Source: Margaritispora aquatica (Eukaryota > Ascomycota > Leotiomycetes > Helotiales > Discinellaceae). Taken from it: 64,000 nt of DNA. Numbering within the stretch: the first letter of the stretch is position 1; each line of letters starts with the position of its first letter. The notes under the pieces are model-generated. The model worked only from the letters and a program-made list of their open reading frames with translations, was not told the origin of the DNA and ran no database searches. This document shows, one piece after another, positions 24,560 to 36,800 of this stretch. The DNA is taken from contig VJWN01000016.1 in NCBI GenBank assembly GCA_007644065.1, forward strand, positions 915,207 to 979,206, written 5' to 3'. The position numbers were made by a program, and so were the translations under genes.

Positions 24560-24596
24560 CCCTACCCTACCCTACCCTACCCTACCCTACCCTACC
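24560..24596 (+). repeat. CCCTA pentamer tandem array
   Basis: About seven CCCTA units in a row, flanked by imperfect CCTTA units. It is the reverse complement of the TAGGG array at 10214-10270. The two arrays point in opposite directions and enclose most of the gene desert. Confidence 0.75.
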
Positions 24597-24700
24597 TTAC
24601 TTAACCTTTTACCTTTTACCTGTGCTCGTGCCTGTACCTGTACCGTGTACTCTACTCGTACCTGACCCAAAGAATTCACCAGACGTGTCTTGGAAGGAAA

Positions 24701-27700
24701 CCAGGACCTGAAGCTATTCGCGAACCCCGAACCCCCAGTATAGCATCGTACTCCGTATAGAAAATATTGTCACGACCTTCAAATTCCTATTGCCAATGGT
24801 CATCGTCATTGTTCGACGACACGACCAACCACCAACGACTACTGTAAATCAACCACTCGATTAGATCAACGCGACACCTTTCTTGGTCGCATTCAATACG
24901 ATACGATACTACACTACACTACATTGTTACACCATCACACGCTTTCCACACGGACACGTGCAATCTAATCAAGGTAATTGCACCCATTCGAGTATCTGAG
25001 GTTATTATCGCCAGCCCTCCTTTGCTGCTGCTGCTGCTGCAGCAGAAAAGTGTGTGCGCGCGACACGAGAATTCTTTTGTGGTGGTTTTCCAGCTTCCAG
25101 CTATCGAAGGGAATCTTGCAGCAAGCGCGACTGCCACCTGCACACCTACCTACCTACCTACCTACCTACCTACCTGCCTGCCTGCACTTACTTGCCTGCA
25201 CCTGCACACCTGCACGCCTCGAAGCACCTCTGCACCACACTTTGCACCTGCAAGTTTCGCCGCCAGCTTTTTTTCCTCACGACACCACCACCCTCAATTC
25301 CTCATCTTCTCGTACAACTTGGAACCTTCCCATCACATCGTCGCGCACACCAAACCCAGATATTTACTTACTCGCGACCACAATTCAGATCACTTATTTT
25401 AATCCGCCTGCCTTCTTTTACGGAGGGGAAGGGGACAGAGTATCAATAGGAACGCGAACACAAAGAGGTCAGAACCCCCCCCCCCTCCGTTATTTTCCTA
25501 TTTTCCTGCCGAGAGGGAGAGGGACCCTTCATTTGCCCTGCAAGACTTGGAGATACATCTGAATCAACCTCAACGCCTTTTCTCCCAAAAGGACGCGTCG
25601 AGGCGCTTTCCCTGCTTCGAGATCGGATCTCTGGTGCTGGACGGACAAGTGACGGCTCTTGCGACACCATCGACCCTTTGCGCAACACATCATACGTACA
25701 AGTCAACATCGCGGGCACCTGGACATCAGCAGCATTCGGGCGCCATATCTGCCATTGCTCGCGACAGCAGTCGTCATCGCGCATTCGCCCCGATATCGAG
25801 GTTCAGCTATCTGCAGTGTATGGGGGCCTTTCTGGCATTTCGTTACCAGCTCGGGGATCCAAATTTCATTCTAGCTGGCATACCATGCTAACATTCGTAC
25901 GACCCAGATCCCACTTTCGTACTTCCCAGCTCCTGCCTCTATCCATACATACATATATACATACATAACCGTCGAACGTTTCCTAGCAGCAAGTAACCAC
26001 CGCAGATCCAGTCGGGCCCCCTCCCAAGAGGCAGACTGGAAGAGCATCGGCGAGGTCGTTCAGTCCCCAAACCCAGGACTCGATACTTCAAATCGACTTT
26101 TCCTGGAGAACGGTTCACAAAACTCGAGATACAACAGAGGAACCTTCCTGCAGGTCTCGGGAGAAGAGTGTACAAGATCCAATCTATCTGCCGAAGTACA
26201 CATTATCAAGGTACAACGACACTCATTTAGAGGACTTCAAGACATTTCATTTGGTCACGTACACACCTCGTCAAGAACACACACTTGAACGACTCGATCG
26301 CCAACGGAAAGCTGCTTTCGGTATATATCCAGAAACCTACCAAGGAGACGAGAGGGATTAGGTTGGAAATCGTCCAACATACCCCGTCACAGATCTTTCT
26401 CACAGCTGGGAAAGTATCCACCAGTAAGGCTCTTATCCTGGAGAATATGGGCAGCTCATCTATTAACCTCGCGCCCAGAGAAAATCATTCCCCTCCAAGG
26501 TTATTTATCATCAGAGTTCTCACCACGCCGAAAGATCCGACTTGGTATACTCATACCCCTCTCTCCGCACGAGGTCATCCCAAGACGCGGTTCCAGGTAC
26601 ACTCTCAAGGTATGTTGTGTCCAGGGTTCTGACCCATCTCTCATTCTGTCGCCCGATTTCGTTTTTTGACCTGTCGGAACACACCTGCTCTCCATCCCTG
26701 ATTTTCCCCCCAATTTTGCACGGAGGCTTTCATGGTTGGGAGGGAATGGGGGCTGTAAGCGAAGGTGCCATCCGCGATCAAGGCCTGCTGCATGACCACC
26801 ACCTTCCACCCTGGCTCTGGGTTACAAACCCCCCTCATCCTCCTTAATTTATGTGCCGACGCCTGTCGTTGCCTTGAATCTTGGCCCTCTTCAACCTGGC
26901 TTCTTCCTGTGGGCTGTGGGCCGCTCCAACGTTTATCAATCCCCTTACCCACCACCCATGCCTGGATCTTATATCTCAAGCCCAGCGCCTTCAACTGATC
27001 GATCACCTACCTTGTCTTTCCAGACCGACGGTATTCTTCGAACCCTCGACTTCTTCAGCCTCATCAGCCCCCCCTGCGCTATCCAGCTCCAACTGGTGTA
27101 CATTGTGCACTACTACTCCGTGTGTTGGGTCTCGTTGTATGCAACTTTCCATTTCAGCACGCACGAAGTCGTGTATCTGCAATTATCTGGCCCAGACTCT
27201 AGTTGCGCACTGGCCGAGAATTCTAATTTGGGTCACAAGGGCTAATGATTGATTCTAGTACTTGGTTGTAGTCACCTCATAATAACCATCTCTACGGCTC
27301 GACTTTCCAAATCTAAAATCGGATTATTGCACGAGGTAAGTTGGTCAAGAATCTCCTCGAATCGCATTGTTTTGTCCCGCCAGCAAAAGTTTGCTGTCGT
27401 CTTGGCCTTGCACTCCATATTGCGCTTTAGCGGCCGGCGCGTGAAAGAAAACGTGGTGGTTCCCGATCACTCCAGACAAAGCACGCGAAGGACCCACTAC
27501 GCTCGCCTTCCTGTTCTACAAGCCAACAGAACTGTGTACAACGCTGTGCGGAACAAGCTCACACCTGGTTTCCACGACCATTGCCGTCGTCGTGTCTTGC
27601 CGAGGCATATAGTTCGATCAGCTCGGGTCGTCCCATCTGGTACCACAGCGATACCTGTGACACACCCAACCTCACTCAGATCACTGCCCTCCAGAACCTC

Positions 27701-30700
27701 ACGAAATTGAAAACACACCATCCGATTACACTGTCCTAGAAACTCGACCAAGGTCTAGGCAACTTGTGAAGGCCGTCTTTCAGATGACCAGTGTCGCCTG
27801 ACAAGAGTTTCACAAGCATCAGCAAATCTCATTTGGCCATGCCAGCTATATCTCTGAAGTCTATTTTTCTCCAATGCATTCCTGATTAGGCGCCTGCCAT
27901 TACGAAATTACACTCGCCTCACATTGAATACCTACTGATCCGCGTTTTAAACAGACGCTCGCTTTGTTGATACCAATTTCTTGAAAAAGAGAGGTCGTTT
28001 CACACTATACTTGGTCCTAAGATTCGGAGCAAGTTCACACCCAGAGCACCCCTCGCGGTTATCGCATTCGAATCCCAGCCAGTTCCCAAAGGTGAGTTGA
28101 GACGTTCTGGCACTCCCTGTGACACGGCCTGTAACGCACAGATGTTACAAGCATAGCATGCAGACATGGCACGATCTTTTCGACAACGATCATCTCACTC
28201 CACAGAAATCGCATGTGGCTGAGAGCTGAGGCTGACAACAAGATCTTTCACAGGACACTCTTGAACATCAAGACGATGACGCATCGACAAACCGGAGGAT
28301 ATAAGGAGGAGCCTGGTGTTGCTGGCCCTGGCGATCACGTATGTACACGGCCTTTCCTTTTAGAACTATTTCGATCGAAAGTTGTGTATTTACCACATTA
28401 TTCGGATACATATTCGATGAGATGGCAGTCGCCTTATCACAAGTCGAGTCCGATGTTGCATCACGGATATAGTTTTTTTTGTCACATCGCTGGTCGTTGT
28501 CCAAGTTCGCAAGTTACTCCAGTTTGGTGCAAGGCTGCAGGGATAGTTTCCTTGACGAACAAGGATATGGCTGGGGGGAAGTTGGCTCGAGTTCCTTCGA
28601 AGCCGTTTTCCAGAAGATCACGAGCAAGGCGGCCGTGCGAGCGTGAGAATGACTCGACAGAGACATTCGTGGACTCGTTTCACCATCAGCTGGGATATCA
28701 CTAGTGTGCATTCTGAGTGCACCAGGGTCTCGTCTTCGCTGCCCAATCTCACCCAATCCCATACGCCAGACTCAAAGTTGGGCTACTGCACAGACCCAGA
28801 CCCGCCCTGCACTTTGCAATATTTTAAATCCTGCAAAGACATGGCTAGCTCGATGAGTCGCTTAACGGTTAAGATGCACAGTTGACACAGAACCTGCTTA
28901 TTTCCTGCATTAAGGTACTCGGTCTGAGACGCTCTGTTTGGCTGGTGCTGTTGGGCAGTGTGAGCGGAGAGTGGATGAGGCGCAAACTCTCCGTCCCTCT
29001 CCTCTCACGCTCCTGACTTTTGCCGAGTAGCCTGCGTGTCTTGCTGATGCCGTTGAAGAAAGTACCTTTTTTTTTTGTTGCTTCGTGGTCCGGCCACCGC
29101 TCATTCGCCGTGGCAGTTGTCAACGCGCAGTATGCAGCTATATCGATCGTGTAATATCGGTCATGATCCAGCAACGAGTGAAGAATCTCCTGCTCGTGAT
29201 CCATAATTGTTTCTTCGTTCGCGATTGTTACTATTTTTGCGTCGTTGCATGAATTATTGCATTAATGTCCATATTGGGCTACAATCACTACTCGCTCTTT
29301 GGCTAGTGGCAGGAGTTTGATGAAGAAGTCCCAGCTCAGACGAGATCAAGGGGTCAAGCATGAAGCGTGTGATTCGCGATGGGGCCGTGGTGACCTTGAG
29401 GTAGAAGAGACCTGTTCTTCGAGAGAGGAGGCTATTGCCAAGCACGGGTGCCGCATCAACGGACTCTGCTTCAAAGGCTCAGTGGCTGGCACACCCTGAA
29501 AGTCTCAAAAGGGTTCCACACCCACACACACCCACCTCACCCTCCATCAGAGGTGCACAAGGGTGTGACGCTCCACTACACCCACCACCCACCACCCATT
29601 ATTATTTTCTCACGCCGCCCCTCTTGCAATTTGACACAGCGCTAGTCACCGCGTCATCTTTCTAAAAACACCCGAGTCCGATTGTCTTGCCCTTTTTACC
29701 GTTAGCCCCTCGAATTATTCTTCGCACTCCTCCCCTCGCCACAACACGGCCCCTCCTCCTCACCGCCGCTGCAGCCTGACCCAAGTGGCCAACGACGGCA
29801 GAGCAAATGGAAGGAAAAAAAGAGCGTGGAGTCTGAGAGGCATGAAGTCCCTCGTTCTGCCACACCCTTTTCAATCCCAACTAGCTCCGGAGCAATCCTT
29901 GCAAGTGTGGAAGGGTTTGAAGCAGGCCTTCACTATCCATATAGGCCATTGGCCGCCCACCCCTGTTTGAAGCTTGCCATTCTCCTTCCCAAACCCTCGT
30001 CTCCTGGTCTCTCCTACACCCCATCTCTTATGCGATATAAACCTTGTCACGTTTCTTCCATGCGCTGTCGTCCCACTGCGACATCGATCTAGACAATCGA
30101 ACTGCGACTGCGACTCGACAGCGACTGGTACTTGTGGAACTTCAGATTTATATTCATCGTTGTTCCATATCACATCCTTCCTAGCCTCTTTTTACTCCTC
30201 AACGTCGGTTTGAATACACTCCACCCTTACCTTTTTTTATCCTTACATTTCCACGGGCTCCTCATCAATATCACTTGGTCCTTATCACATCATCATTTTT
30301 ATAAACCCCCCTGGTTGCTGCACTGCATCCTCCATCCCATACCCGTTCCTCCCAAGATTCGTTTATCCCGGATTACTGCCTCATCCAAACCATCGCTCAA
30401 CCCCTCCCTTGTCGCATCTCATCAAGACCCCTAGCTCCAGGCGGTCCTCGTCCGCAATCTCTAATCTCATATCTCATCAAAAGTCAGCAGCAGCATCTCT
30501 TTTCTGTCCCCTACTCCGTCCGCGCGCATTTTATCCTCGCTCCGATCATTCTGCAATTTCTTGAGCTATCTTCTTTTGTTCCTATGCTCCGGCGCTGTTC
30601 GATTGCAAAACTTCCGTCCTCATCTCATAAGGTTCTCAGGCGACCCTCGTCACTCCACTTCCTTAAAAAGTGAGGCCCTGGGAAAATCGTATCGTTCAAA

Positions 30701-31028
30701 TTTCGGACATTGCCTTGGTCGCTTGTACTCCTAGTCACTCATCTGAAAGATTTCGTAATAGAGCAAGGCATCTGTTAGTTATACTGAGGTACACCCTCGT
30801 ACTCTTTTTTCTTTCCCTTGTCCCAGTCACCTCTTTCTTTCCCCAGCGAAGACTTCCATTCATCTGTGTTGTTTTTTGCTCCGTTATTGTTCGAGCGCTA
30901 CGGTCCAAAGCAGCAGATCGGACTCTAGGTACCGCACTGCAGCAGACCCTCGTCATCAAGGATCGACCACACTCGTTCAGACCTCTCGAGCAACAAAATA
31001 AACATCGCGACGCGTCTTGTTTTTCACA
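24701..31028. other. Gene desert, last part; possible long leader of the medusa-like gene
   Basis: No supported coding gene in about 6.3 kb. The top strand is rich in CT tracts and contains a CTAC tandem run at about 25143-25176. Many small frames and several GTAAGT/GTATGT donor-like sites occur (for example near 26607, 27335 and 28340), as would be expected of a long, possibly spliced 5' leader. Whether the region is transcribed cannot be told from sequence. Confidence 0.4.
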
Positions 31029-31052
31029 ATGGTCATTATTTTTTGCCTTTGA
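31029..31052 (+). CDS. Upstream ORF in the leader of the medusa-like gene
   Basis: An ATG in a strong context (TTCACAATGG) opens a seven-residue frame MVIIFCL and stops 46 bases before the chosen main ATG at 31099. If it lies in the leader it would be translated first and lower or condition translation of the main frame. Alternatively this ATG may be spliced to a different exon. Confidence 0.35.
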   Translation: MVIIFCL

Positions 31053-31098
31053 ATATCATCACCTTTTCACACAGGATTATCGCTGACAGTTGCCTTCT

Positions 31099-33890
31099 AT
31101 GCAGCAACATCCCCACCACGCACAGCAGGGTCCTCCTCCTGCGCACCATCTGCAGCAACCTCGACCATCCAGCGTTGTTCACCAGCAGCATCACGCGCAA
31201 CAAGCTCCTCCACCACAACCGCATCATACAAACCATTATCCGTCTCCCCACAGCATTCCGCAGTATTCGCAAGGAGCCGCAGGTCCTGGTGGACACCATC
31301 CGCAGGAGCTTCCATACTACTCAGCTCACGCGAGTCCGTACAATACTCCCAGCGCATCCGGAGCATATTCATCAGCAGGTAAGAAAACGCCATTTTTAAC
31401 GCGTTTGACGCGTCGATTTGGATCACGATTGCTAATTTTCAGGCTCAGAAGCTCCAGAAATCATGGCGACTACTCGGGGATATCCTCCCATTCACAATTA
31501 TCCTCCTCAGTCGAATTCGCCAGCATCAGTAGCCTCCCCGTCTGGTCATGATCCACACAGAATGTATGGTGCACCACCATCGCAATTGCAGCAAAATCAG
31601 CAAATGTACGGGTATCCCGCGCCCTCGTATCCTGCCTTGCCACCTCAAGTTGCGCCTTCGTACGCGCCTCATCCACAACAGCAACAGCAGCATCATTCTT
31701 CCATGACCTCGCAGCAGCCATTATTGATGACACAGAGTGCGCAGCACCAAATGCAGCAGCATCCCAGTCAGCACGCTCCCCAGGGCATGACAGGAAGCCC
31801 AAGGACAAAGATGGAGCCAAATGTGCCACAATTGTCGCGACCACCACAGCAGCAGCAACAACAACAGCTACCTGGCGCTCCTCAGCAACATCCTGCGAAC
31901 GGGCCTCCCATGAACCAAAACAGTGCTCCAGGAAGTGGAAATGGAAGCACAGGAGTCAACCCAAATGCCGCACCAGGTCCAATTCCAGCAACCACCCCAC
32001 TGGTTGTTCGACAAGACAACAACGGTGTTCAGTGGATTGCATTCGAATACTCGCGCGATCGGGTCAAGATGGAATATACCATCAGATGTGATGTCGAGTC
32101 GGTCAACGTTGAGAATCTTGGCCCAGATTTTAAGACTGAGAACTGCGTTTACCCCCGCGCATGCTGCCCCAAAGATCAATACCGTGGCAATCGTTTGAAT
32201 TACGAGACGGAATGCAACACAGTCGGCTGGGCTTTGGCTGAGCTCAACCCATGTTTGCGTGGAAAGCGAGGACTGATTCAACGTGCGGTTGACAGTTGGC
32301 GTAACAGCAACCAAGATCCACGGCTGCGGAGTCGTCGTGTTCGCAGAATGGCCAAGATCAATAACCGCAAGGCTGTCCAGAGCGCGACACAACCTCCTCA
32401 TATGGGTGGAGGCTCAAGTGCTCCCCCGGGACCAATGCCGCCATCGGGAAACATGGGCGGCCCGGGTGGTGCGGGTAGCATGGGCCAGCCCGGTCAGGGT
32501 GGGAGAGGTGGTCCACAGCTCCATCACCACCACAATCATCCGGATGGAAATGCGCAAGGAGGTGATGAAGTCGGTATGTTTCACCAGATGTGATTCCTGC
32601 CGTGACGTGTTACTATTATTTGTGTTGCGATACCTACATTTTCCCGAGTACAATTGTTTGATGGATGGACTTTCTGGGAGCAAATTACTTGTTTGGGGGC
32701 TCTGGAAGGAAGGGGGGGAAATACCTGTATAATAATCGCACTCCTGTTGCTTGCCTTTTTGCATGTCTTTGGCTGGCTTGGGCATCGCGAAGAGCACTGC
32801 ACACTTATACCCCACAACACCATGTCTTTGTACCATTGTACTGTCGCAATTCTTCCCAACCTCACACTGCACTCACTTGCTTCCTTTGCTATGTCGATGA
32901 AATGTGAGGCTAATCCGCGATCGCTATGAATAGGTGAAGACGAGTACTCGGACGATCAACATCATCACCATCACCAAGCTCCTAATGGTCCACCTTCTCA
33001 GAATTCCCCGGGTGATGTCCGACACTCTCAGGTCTTCCCTGGCTTTTCGGGAAGTTACCCTCCTAATCCGTCCATGGGTGGGGCTTCCATGGGTCCTGCG
33101 ATGCATTCATCTCACGGCGCATCCCACTCTTCTCAACCCATCACTGCTCGATCTCATTCGCATTCTCACTCAAAAGGTACCGACGACATGGACGAAGCAG
33201 AACGAACCTCGCTGTTTGGTGATATTCCCGAGGCTAAGAAGAGAAAGTTCATTCTAGTTGATGATCCAGGAAAGGGTGGTAGGGTTCGGGTTCGAGTTAC
33301 TCTCGATACTGTTGATATCAAGGAGATTCCCGACTCGTTCAGAAAGAGCAATTCCGTCTATCCACGCTCATGGTTCCCGCTCCAGATGCAAAGTCCACCT
33401 CCATCAGCACACGGCTCACGGTTTTTCCAAGAAGGAGATGAGGATGATAGTGTTGAGGTTGAAGGTGGTCGAAATGCCGCTGGTTCTTCAAGAGGTCGTG
33501 GTGGGGTAAAGGGAAAGATGATGGTCGCCGTCCCTTTAGCTGATGGTGGCGAGGCCGAGCTGGGTGTTCCAAGAATGCGAAAAAGTGTCCGAAGCAAGGA
33601 GGTCAAGCTGAATGATCTTGGATATCGTATGACATGGCACCAGAGCAGAGTCTTTGCTGATAAGACTGTCTTCTTACAGAAAGCTTGTGAGTACAACCCG
33701 TCCCTACTTTCCCTGAAAATGCCTGGCCTGGCTAACAAGATCAGTGGATTCCTATCGTAACAAAGTCCGTTCTACAATGGACAATACTGGCAAAGACGTC
33801 CAAGCTATCGCTCCTCACTTCGAGACCAGAGTCGGCAAGAGGCGCTGGAATGACCGCAGCAAGCGCGAGAGAAAGAGTGTTGAAGCCTGA
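31099..33890 (+). CDS. medA: Medusa-like developmental transcriptional regulator
   Basis: Four exons (31099-31378, 31443-32573, 32934-33686, 33745-33890) give about 769 residues. The introns are 64, 360 and 58 nt, and each junction restores the frame. The N-terminal 185 residues are rich in Gln, His and Pro. The conserved core begins near residue 275 (QWIAFEYSRDRVKMEYTIRCD) and runs through NCVYPRACCPKDQYRGNRL to GKRGLIQRAVDSWRNSN. After a Gly/His-rich linker comes a second conserved part with a KKRK nuclear signal, DSFRKSNSVYPRSWFP, MTWHQSRVF and an end LDSYRNKVRSTMD...RVGKRRWNDRS. This layout matches Aspergillus MedA, Neurospora ACON-3, Fusarium REN1 and Magnaporthe ACR1, regulators of conidiophore development and adhesion. 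The identification rests on recalled family features. The ATG at 31099 has a weak context, so an upstream coding exon is possible. Confidence 0.8.
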
Positions 33891-36800
33891 TCTATCGCTC
33901 TCACCGTCTCCCTCGGTGTCGTACCGATCGACTACAACTCCTTCACACTCATTGGCGTTTGGAATCTCACTATGATGCCCAGCTTTCATCTCACCTCATT
34001 CTTCTTTTCCTTGACCTTGTACATGCGAACGGACGGACAGACAAAAATATAGATATCAGGTTGCACTTTACATACGACATTTGACACTGCGATTTAGCGC
34101 TGGTGTTGTTTGCTTCTTCAACATTAACGGCCTTGGCTTATTTGGTGTGGTGTTTGGGACGGGGGTGGAGGTTTGGGATGAAAGGTTGAAATGGGGATGG
34201 TAACGGTGGTGGTGAAGGATACTAGAGACGTTTACGACCTGGGTGGCATTTGTGATTTTGTTCTCGTTTTACGGCCGATTGATCGATTTTCTTTGGTGCC
34301 TCATCGTTTTTCTGTTCTCGCTAAGGGGGGTGTTTGCTTAGATGGGATGGGAGAGAGCTCTATCTCTGGGTTGCGTTGGACCAGAAGCAATGCTCAGAGC
34401 AATCTGGTCGGAGGGATTGTCGTTGTCCATACCTTAGGTGGTTGCGTTGCTTGGCTCGGAGTCGTGGTTCACATGATATTTGCATGGCGAACGAGGTACG
34501 GGTGGATGCATGGTGGGTGGTGGGTTGTGGGGTAAATGACATACATACTTAGATGAGACGAACAACATCAACAAGCGGGCAACCTGTTCTGTCGGGCTGG
34601 AGTAGCTGCTTTAGCAAAAGAATGGATGGGGTTTTTGGGGTCTGACTGGGTTTTATGGCTTGGAGTGTGGGGATTTGGACTGGCAACTGGCAATTGACGA
34701 CTGGGCAAGGCAAATAGATTATGGACGGATGGGTCTCAGGGAGTGTTAGTTTTTAGCGTTAGCGTTAGGTAGAGAATGAGAAAAGTAAAAAAAAAAATTC
34801 ATAACTTGTCTAGTTCGCGCTTTCATGTGATGTGATATGCTGTGCTTCAGGGCTGATCTTGTAGCAATATGTTAAGTTGACTTGACTTGACTTGACTTGT
34901 ATGGTGGGTTGTGTATAGGTCAACGCTCAACGCTCAACGCTCTAGGCTTAGGGAGATACAGATGTTGTTTGTTTATCGTGATTGAAAAGCTGTACGATGG
35001 GATGGGATGGGGATGGGATAAGACAGGGTGGAAGTCAAGTCTCTTGGTTGGTGTGATCTTGGTTGGTGTATATACGTGTGAGTGCGGGCAACAGGAGGTG
35101 AGTGAGGTAGGTGAGTGAGTGAGGGAGGTGAGATTGGTAGGTTGTTAGGTAAGTTCTGATCGAACCCTCGTTCTATGCTGCAAAAGAGGAGAAGAGCTGA
35201 GAAGCGATGAGATGAGAAGAGATGAGACATGCCGTTTGTGATATGAGGTTTGAGATTGTACCTAACGGCGGTCTAGGGGGTGGAGAGATGATTGCTTGTT
35301 TTGGTTGTTTGGTTGTTTGGTTGCTTAATTGCTTGTTTAGTTGTTGTTCGATCAATCCGAGATAGAAGCCCGAGATAGAAGCCCGAGATAGAATGGAGAC
35401 TATGTTGTGTGCGTGTGCGTGTGCGTCTGCATGTAAATGGAGTTGGGAGGTAAGCGAGAGCTGAGGAGATACGATAGAGAGTGTAAATCGCGGTATATTT
35501 CGTTCCCTCGACTTGAACTAGATGACGATGGAAGTTGTGAGCGAGTTCTAGTGTATGTATATGTATGTATGTATCTGTGTGTGATGTCTTTGGGCTGTTA
35601 ATCTAGTCGGATCGTTGCTGTCGTGTCTCTCTATTCTGGGATTTGCAGTGCCACCGTGGGAGTGTGGCATGACGACGCCCTCAAATCACTTGCTCTAGCT
35701 TTTGGCAGGCTAGGTTGGTCGAGCTGAGTCTGCTGTTGGATGGACATGCAATACTTGAATAGCAGAAATGGAGTGAAGTGGATTGGAATAGCAATCCGTA
35801 TGCGCAGATGTAGATGCAGATACAGATGCGCTATTGGATGATTTTGTTGTGGTTTCTACAAACACTTTGCGAGGAGAGCAAGTTAAAGAGTTATACCGGC
35901 AATCACAAGCGTATATTATCCATCCAAGCGCCAACACGCAAGGAAAGTGCATGTAAGAATGTCGTGGAAGGAAGTGGAGTAGCTTTTGTTGTGATTATGA
36001 GGAAAACGGGTGAAGTGATGGGAAAGCAGAGTAAAGTTCTCGATTCCAGGCGTGCATACATCTCGATCATTCGACCTCAAGGATCGTGAGAGTGTTCCTG
36101 AGGTATGTTTGCGTTGTAGAGTGAGTAGACAGACACGCAAATATGGCTTTCGCTTTTCGAACATCTTGATTCTGGGTTCGCAAAATCTTTTGTGTGTTGG
36201 AAGGAGGAAGGAGAGCTGGAAAGCGTCAAGTGTACCCTAGGTAGGTACCACCCCACTACCATCCCACTCGACTGCCCCGCAAACGGCCACCTCGCTTAGC
36301 CCCTGACACACCATCAAACTACAGCCCAACCCAACTTGCGGTTTGTTGTATTGATATTACATACTGTAATTGTAATCGGCTTTCTTGGGATGTGATAGCA
36401 ATGTGAGGCAAATAAGGCTTGGGGATATAAAAATGTTGTTGGGGCGCTACATCTTGTGGTAAGGGATTTGGCACTTTCTCCTCATCGTCTGAGAGAATTC
36501 CGAGAATAGTAGTTAGTGCCGTCTAGGTTCGTATCGAGGGAGTAAGAATCGAGCCCAGAGATGATGCGCAGTGCTGGGCTTATACGGGCTTGGTGGGTGG
36601 TGCTAGCCGATTAAGCTGCTGACGTTGATGGTGAGGGTATTACCATCAACGCCGCGAAGCTACTCATATCAGTCGGTTTTGGCCAGGTGCGCCATGGAAG
36701 CGCTATGCTCGCGTCCTCTAGGTAGGGGAGGTCTGCACGAGCTAGAGCGGTTAACAAGGAGGAGGATGATAGCGAGGAGGAATGTGAAGGGATACCTCTC

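Larger units (their letters stand above)
16257..24700. other. Gene desert, middle part
   Basis: No supported gene in about 8.4 kb. The stretch holds a 20-base poly-A run near 17386-17405, CCATCA repeats near 17516-17536, and GTAC-rich runs such as 22970-23005. Several minisatellite-like blocks lie at 23586-23636 (GAGCTG type), 23785-23818, 24000-24028 (GGTTCT type) and 24060-24085 (CCCTAT type). A clean TATA-type motif occurs at 18038 (listed separately). One minus-strand frame at 18194-18601 is not obviously repeat-derived but shows no family signature. Confidence 0.5.
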
